Assembly: GCF_040412425.1 (NCBI RefSeq) | Contig: NC_089743.1 | Span: 90,264,903 to 90,328,902, forward strand | Length of the DNA: 64,000 bases | Direction: 5' to 3' | Source of the DNA: Macrobrachium rosenbergii | Taxonomy: Eukaryota > Arthropoda > Malacostraca > Decapoda > Palaemonidae | Shown here: one piece after another, positions 61,363 through 64,000 of the stretch | Numbering within the stretch: position 1 is the first letter of the stretch | Layout of the letters: the number at the start of each line of letters is the position of its first letter | Position numbers and translations under genes: made by a program | The notes under the pieces: model-generated | The model's database searches: none | What the model was told of the DNA's origin: nothing | The model's input: the letters and a program-made list of their open reading frames with translations, nothing else

Positions 61363-64000
61363 CCTTCTTTCACTATAGTAAGAGTATCCAGGGATGTGTT
61401 CAATGGGATATCAATGTTTTGAAATTCCAGAGCAACCGTCCGATTAAGATCACTACCTTCAAATTTAACATCACAAGATAATCCAGCTGGATATGTATTC
61501 AAGTTTTTGGATGTGGGTGTGACGATTACTCCTTGACTACCAGGTCCTACAATGAGGCACGTGGTACACAGGTCTGTAACTGGCAGGTCTTTCATTACCT
61601 GCACTACAAAGCTAACTGTTCTTGGAAAAGGTTCTACGATGACTAGAAATTCTTTTTTGGTCGCCAATGACGTGATTAAATCCTTTGATAACTCTCGTAA
61701 TGACTGGAATGATCCGTCTGCAGATACGCTGATCGTGTTTAAGGCTCTTTTACTTGATGTTGCAATGTCAAGAGCTATTCTGTTACCATCGCTTTTAAAC
61801 CTAAAGACGCAAGTGGTTTTATGGTCCAGTGATTTTGATTTCAAGATGATCTTATCATCCCCAACGTTAAATGTTGAGCCACAGGTAAATTTGACCGGAT
61901 TGATCAGTACCATATAGCTATTGGCATTTTCTGATGATGGTACGATAGGATTTATTGTGAATTCGGAACTGGTTGTTATATAAGTCTTCTTCCAATCAGA
62001 TGAGCATAGTTTGGTAGCTGTGCCTTCTTCAGTATCCAGAATTTTCACAGGACATGTGATTTGAGGCAAAGAGAGTAAGGTGTACCTTACAGCCAATCTT
62101 TCCTTTTTGTTTTGTGACCTCTTGATTGTAATGGGACAAGAGGATATGCCACCGTTGGTAACAATCAAAGGCCTTTTCTTAACTTCCAGTTCAGTTCCGC
62201 ACTCAGAGTACGTAGCATAAGCATTAACATGAATGACAGCTCTCTCCTCACTGCTCACGACCATGTATCTATCTGATGGGTCAATGAAATTTATTGTCCT
62301 TGCGTTATAGCTGAACAGCTCGTTATACACGCCTGTCTGAGATATGCGAACATTACTTACGCGTTTAAAATCAAGAACTAGAGTACTGTTTTTCCCTCTG
62401 ACAACCCAGACGCATTCTTCTTCGTTCTTTGAGACACGCAGATTTATGCTGGTTCCCGGGGCTAGGACTGTATTTCCGCCACAGTGAGATGAAGCCATTC
62501 CTCTTACTTCAATCTCAAATTCTCTTGCTGAATCATAAAAATCAGAAGAAAACTGGAATTTGATATTGTTACCAGCCGTCATGATCGATTCGCCTTCCAT
62601 GTTCCCACAGTACCACTCGGTGTTGTTAATGAATTTATCTGTAATCGACAAATAGTCACCTTCAGTACAAGGTAGTTTGTGCTCCAAACCGAATTTCTTA
62701 AAAATTATCTTGAATCTTTCAACAGAGGTTTCTCTAACGTCGATATCACAGACTGTAAAACCTGGATAGACATATGGAAGTGGTGGAGATTTGAGTGTCC
62801 AGACATATCTTTGTGTCTTGGTTAGTACACATTTATTTTCTCTCATTCTCTGTATTCTCGCGTAGATGGAATAACCTTCATAAACAAACACGTTGCGAGA
62901 GTCACTTTCAAAATATAGTTTTAGTACCTGGCTCTTGGTTCTGTAACTTTCCTCTTTCAGGGTGCCACAGTAAGTCCTGTTGAAATTCTGCCCTTCGTCG
63001 ATTATCGTCAATGAATCAAATCCGCACTCGGAATGTTCTTCAACATCAAATTTTATGAACTGTAGTTTAATGATATATTCTTCTCCCATGTCATGTTGCA
63101 ATGTAATGAGGCATCTTGCATTGTCATCATAACCATTCGGGTACTTACTGGAATTGATGATGAAAGAAGCATTTTCTTTCATGTCAATGGTGGTGTTACA
63201 AAGCCTAACCTTCTTGACAGGGAAAACCTGAAATTGGGCTCCGGGCTGAAACTCGTCCTTCCTCAGTACATTTTCGGCAAACGAGACAGAGAACACTTTT
63301 GAAACGTACACTTTCTTGATGTCAAAGGGTTCCATCGCACCAAAACTTTCTGTCGTAACCCTCAGCATGTCTTGGAGTGCTTTCTCTCCAAAATAATTGA
63401 CCAGTTCAAGGGACACGGCTGACTTTGAGGTGATGAGCCAGTGGCACCTTGAACCTACTATGCTTGCTGGAGTTGTGAAGAGAAACGTCTCGTTACCAAT
63501 GATGTCATAGAGACCTCCACAGGTTGTTTTCAGTCCCAAGACCTGCAACTTAAACCCCTTCCTTGTGATAGTGTCATCACTGTTGAAGTTGATCGTCAAA
63601 GAATTACTCATGGAGAGTATCAGAGGGTCATATTTATCGCCACAGAATACCTTTGATGCACCGACTGCATGGTCAGTAATCGAAAGGTAATCGTTAATGC
63701 AGGTCCCTTGCTCAATGGCAAAGTCTAGAATATTCAGTTGAATCTGATCAAAATTTGTACCTAACTGTGCAATGATTGTCCACGTGCATCTGGCACCGTT
63801 TGGATAATTATTTGGATAGTCTGGAGAGGTTATAATCTGACTTTCATTGAGAGTGATGACTCCCCCACACTCAGTTTTCGACACGACCCTCTTGTTTGGT
63901 GACCAGTTAGAGTCATTTTTGTAGTCGGCTGGGTTAATCGCTTGCAAGGAATGGTCGCCATAATTGGTTATAAATTCATCGATGAATCTCTCTAATAATG
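61308..64000 (-). CDS. CUB-domain array protein (cubilin-like), partial 5' end
   Basis: CUB domains are about 110-residue beta-sandwich modules of extracellular proteins, usually with four Cys. Numbering from the codon at 63947, CUB1 is at 27-140 (CGGVITL, SPDYPNNYPNGARCTW, FNSDD). CUB2 is at 143-246. CUB3 is at 250-365 (YPNGYDDNARC, YCGTL, FESDS). CUB4 is at 373-485 (DYLSITD, YCGNM, FQFSSDF). CUB5 (489-580), CUB6 (583-688) and CUB7 (689-790) are divergent, and CUB8 begins near 797. The frame is open through 64000 without a stop or clear start, so the protein begins outside the window. Long arrays of CUB domains are typical of cubilin, an endocytic receptor, but no EGF domains are visible here to confirm that. 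At about residue 863 (near 61.36 kb) a one-base shift ends the frame at 61308. No intron is evident across 4.1 kb. Confidence 0.88.
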   Translation of the reverse strand, partial: LLERFIDEFITNYGDHSLQAINPADYKNDSNWSPNKRVVSKTECGGVITLNESQIITSPDYPNNYPNGARCTWTIIAQLGTNFDQIQLNILDFAIEQGTCINDYLSITDHAVGASKVFCGDKYDPLILSMSNSLTINFNSDDTITRKGFKLQVLGLKTTCGGLYDIIGNETFLFTTPASIVGSRCHWLITSKSAVSLELVNYFGEKALQDMLRVTTESFGAMEPFDIKKVYVSKVFSVSFAENVLRKDEFQPGAQFQVFPVKKVRLCNTTIDMKENASFIINSSKYPNGYDDNARCLITLQHDMGEEYIIKLQFIKFDVEEHSECGFDSLTIIDEGQNFNRTYCGTLKEESYRTKSQVLKLYFESDSRNVFVYEGYSIYARIQRMRENKCVLTKTQRYVWTLKSPPLPYVYPGFTVCDIDVRETSVERFKIIFKKFGLEHKLPCTEGDYLSITDKFINNTEWYCGNMEGESIMTAGNNIKFQFSSDFYDSAREFEIEVRGMASSHCGGNTVLAPGTSINLRVSKNEEECVWVVRGKNSTLVLDFKRVSNVRISQTGVYNELFSYNARTINFIDPSDRYMVVSSEERAVIHVNAYATYSECGTELEVKKRPLIVTNGGISSCPITIKRSQNKKERLAVRYTLLSLPQITCPVKILDTEEGTATKLCSSDWKKTYITTSSEFTINPIVPSSENANSYMVLINPVKFTCGSTFNVGDDKIILKSKSLDHKTTCVFRFKSDGNRIALDIATSSKRALNTISVSADGSFQSLRELSKDLITSLATKKEFLVIVEPFPRTVSFVVQVMKDLPVTDLCTTCLIVGPGSQGVIVTPTSKNLNTYPAGLSCDVKFEGSDLNRTVALEFQNIDIPLNTSLDTLTIVKEGAETIIHPARITPLPILC

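Overview
This window is from a eukaryotic genome, most likely a decapod crustacean. The evidence is its very high density of (TA)n, (TC/GA)n, (TG/CA)n and (ATT)n microsatellites, spliced exons, GGTTA/TTAGG-like tracts, and several dispersed repeats that I recognise from memory as common in shrimp and prawn assemblies (16.2, 25.9, 30.7 and 41.1 kb). A caridean prawn is my best guess, but no species marker is present. No prokaryotic features (operons, Shine-Dalgarno sites, CRISPR) were seen.

Layout. 1-5.8 kb: a degenerate Ty3/Gypsy LTR retrotransposon on the minus strand (gag, protease, RT, RNase H, integrase), cut by the left edge, with a candidate 5' LTR at 5136-5801. 5.8-12.2 kb: AT-rich repeats and a TA-flanked mariner-type MITE. 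12.2-13.5 kb: at least four spliced plus-strand exons of an unidentified gene, running into a 500-base assembly gap (13501-14000). 14.6-15.6 kb: a PIF/Harbinger-type MITE inside a telomere-like GGTTA tract. 17.4-19.0 kb: the most unusual locus. Two inverted copies of one MITE family, each with an 8-bp target duplication, lie around an open reading frame. The left copy has split that frame exactly, and the two halves stay in phase when one copy of the duplication is removed.

19-53 kb is gene-poor. It holds a hAT-like element, tRNA-derived SINEs (two of them arranged as head-to-head palindromes), foldback elements, a 141-bp tandem satellite, a 72-77-bp degenerate satellite, segmental duplications and long microsatellites. 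52.9-53.8 kb carries the endonuclease part of a decayed RTE/CR1-like LINE. 54-59.8 kb is again repeat-rich and non-coding.

59.9-64.0 kb (minus strand) holds the strongest host gene: about 1,370 residues of uninterrupted coding sequence for a cubilin-like array of at least eleven CUB domains, with one single-base frameshift near 61.36 kb. It is open at the right window edge, so the N terminus lies outside. The two host genes (12-13.5 kb and 60-64 kb) have no evident functional link. Everything between them behaves as transposon- and satellite-driven intergenic or intronic DNA. All identifications come from reading the sequence; no database search was possible.
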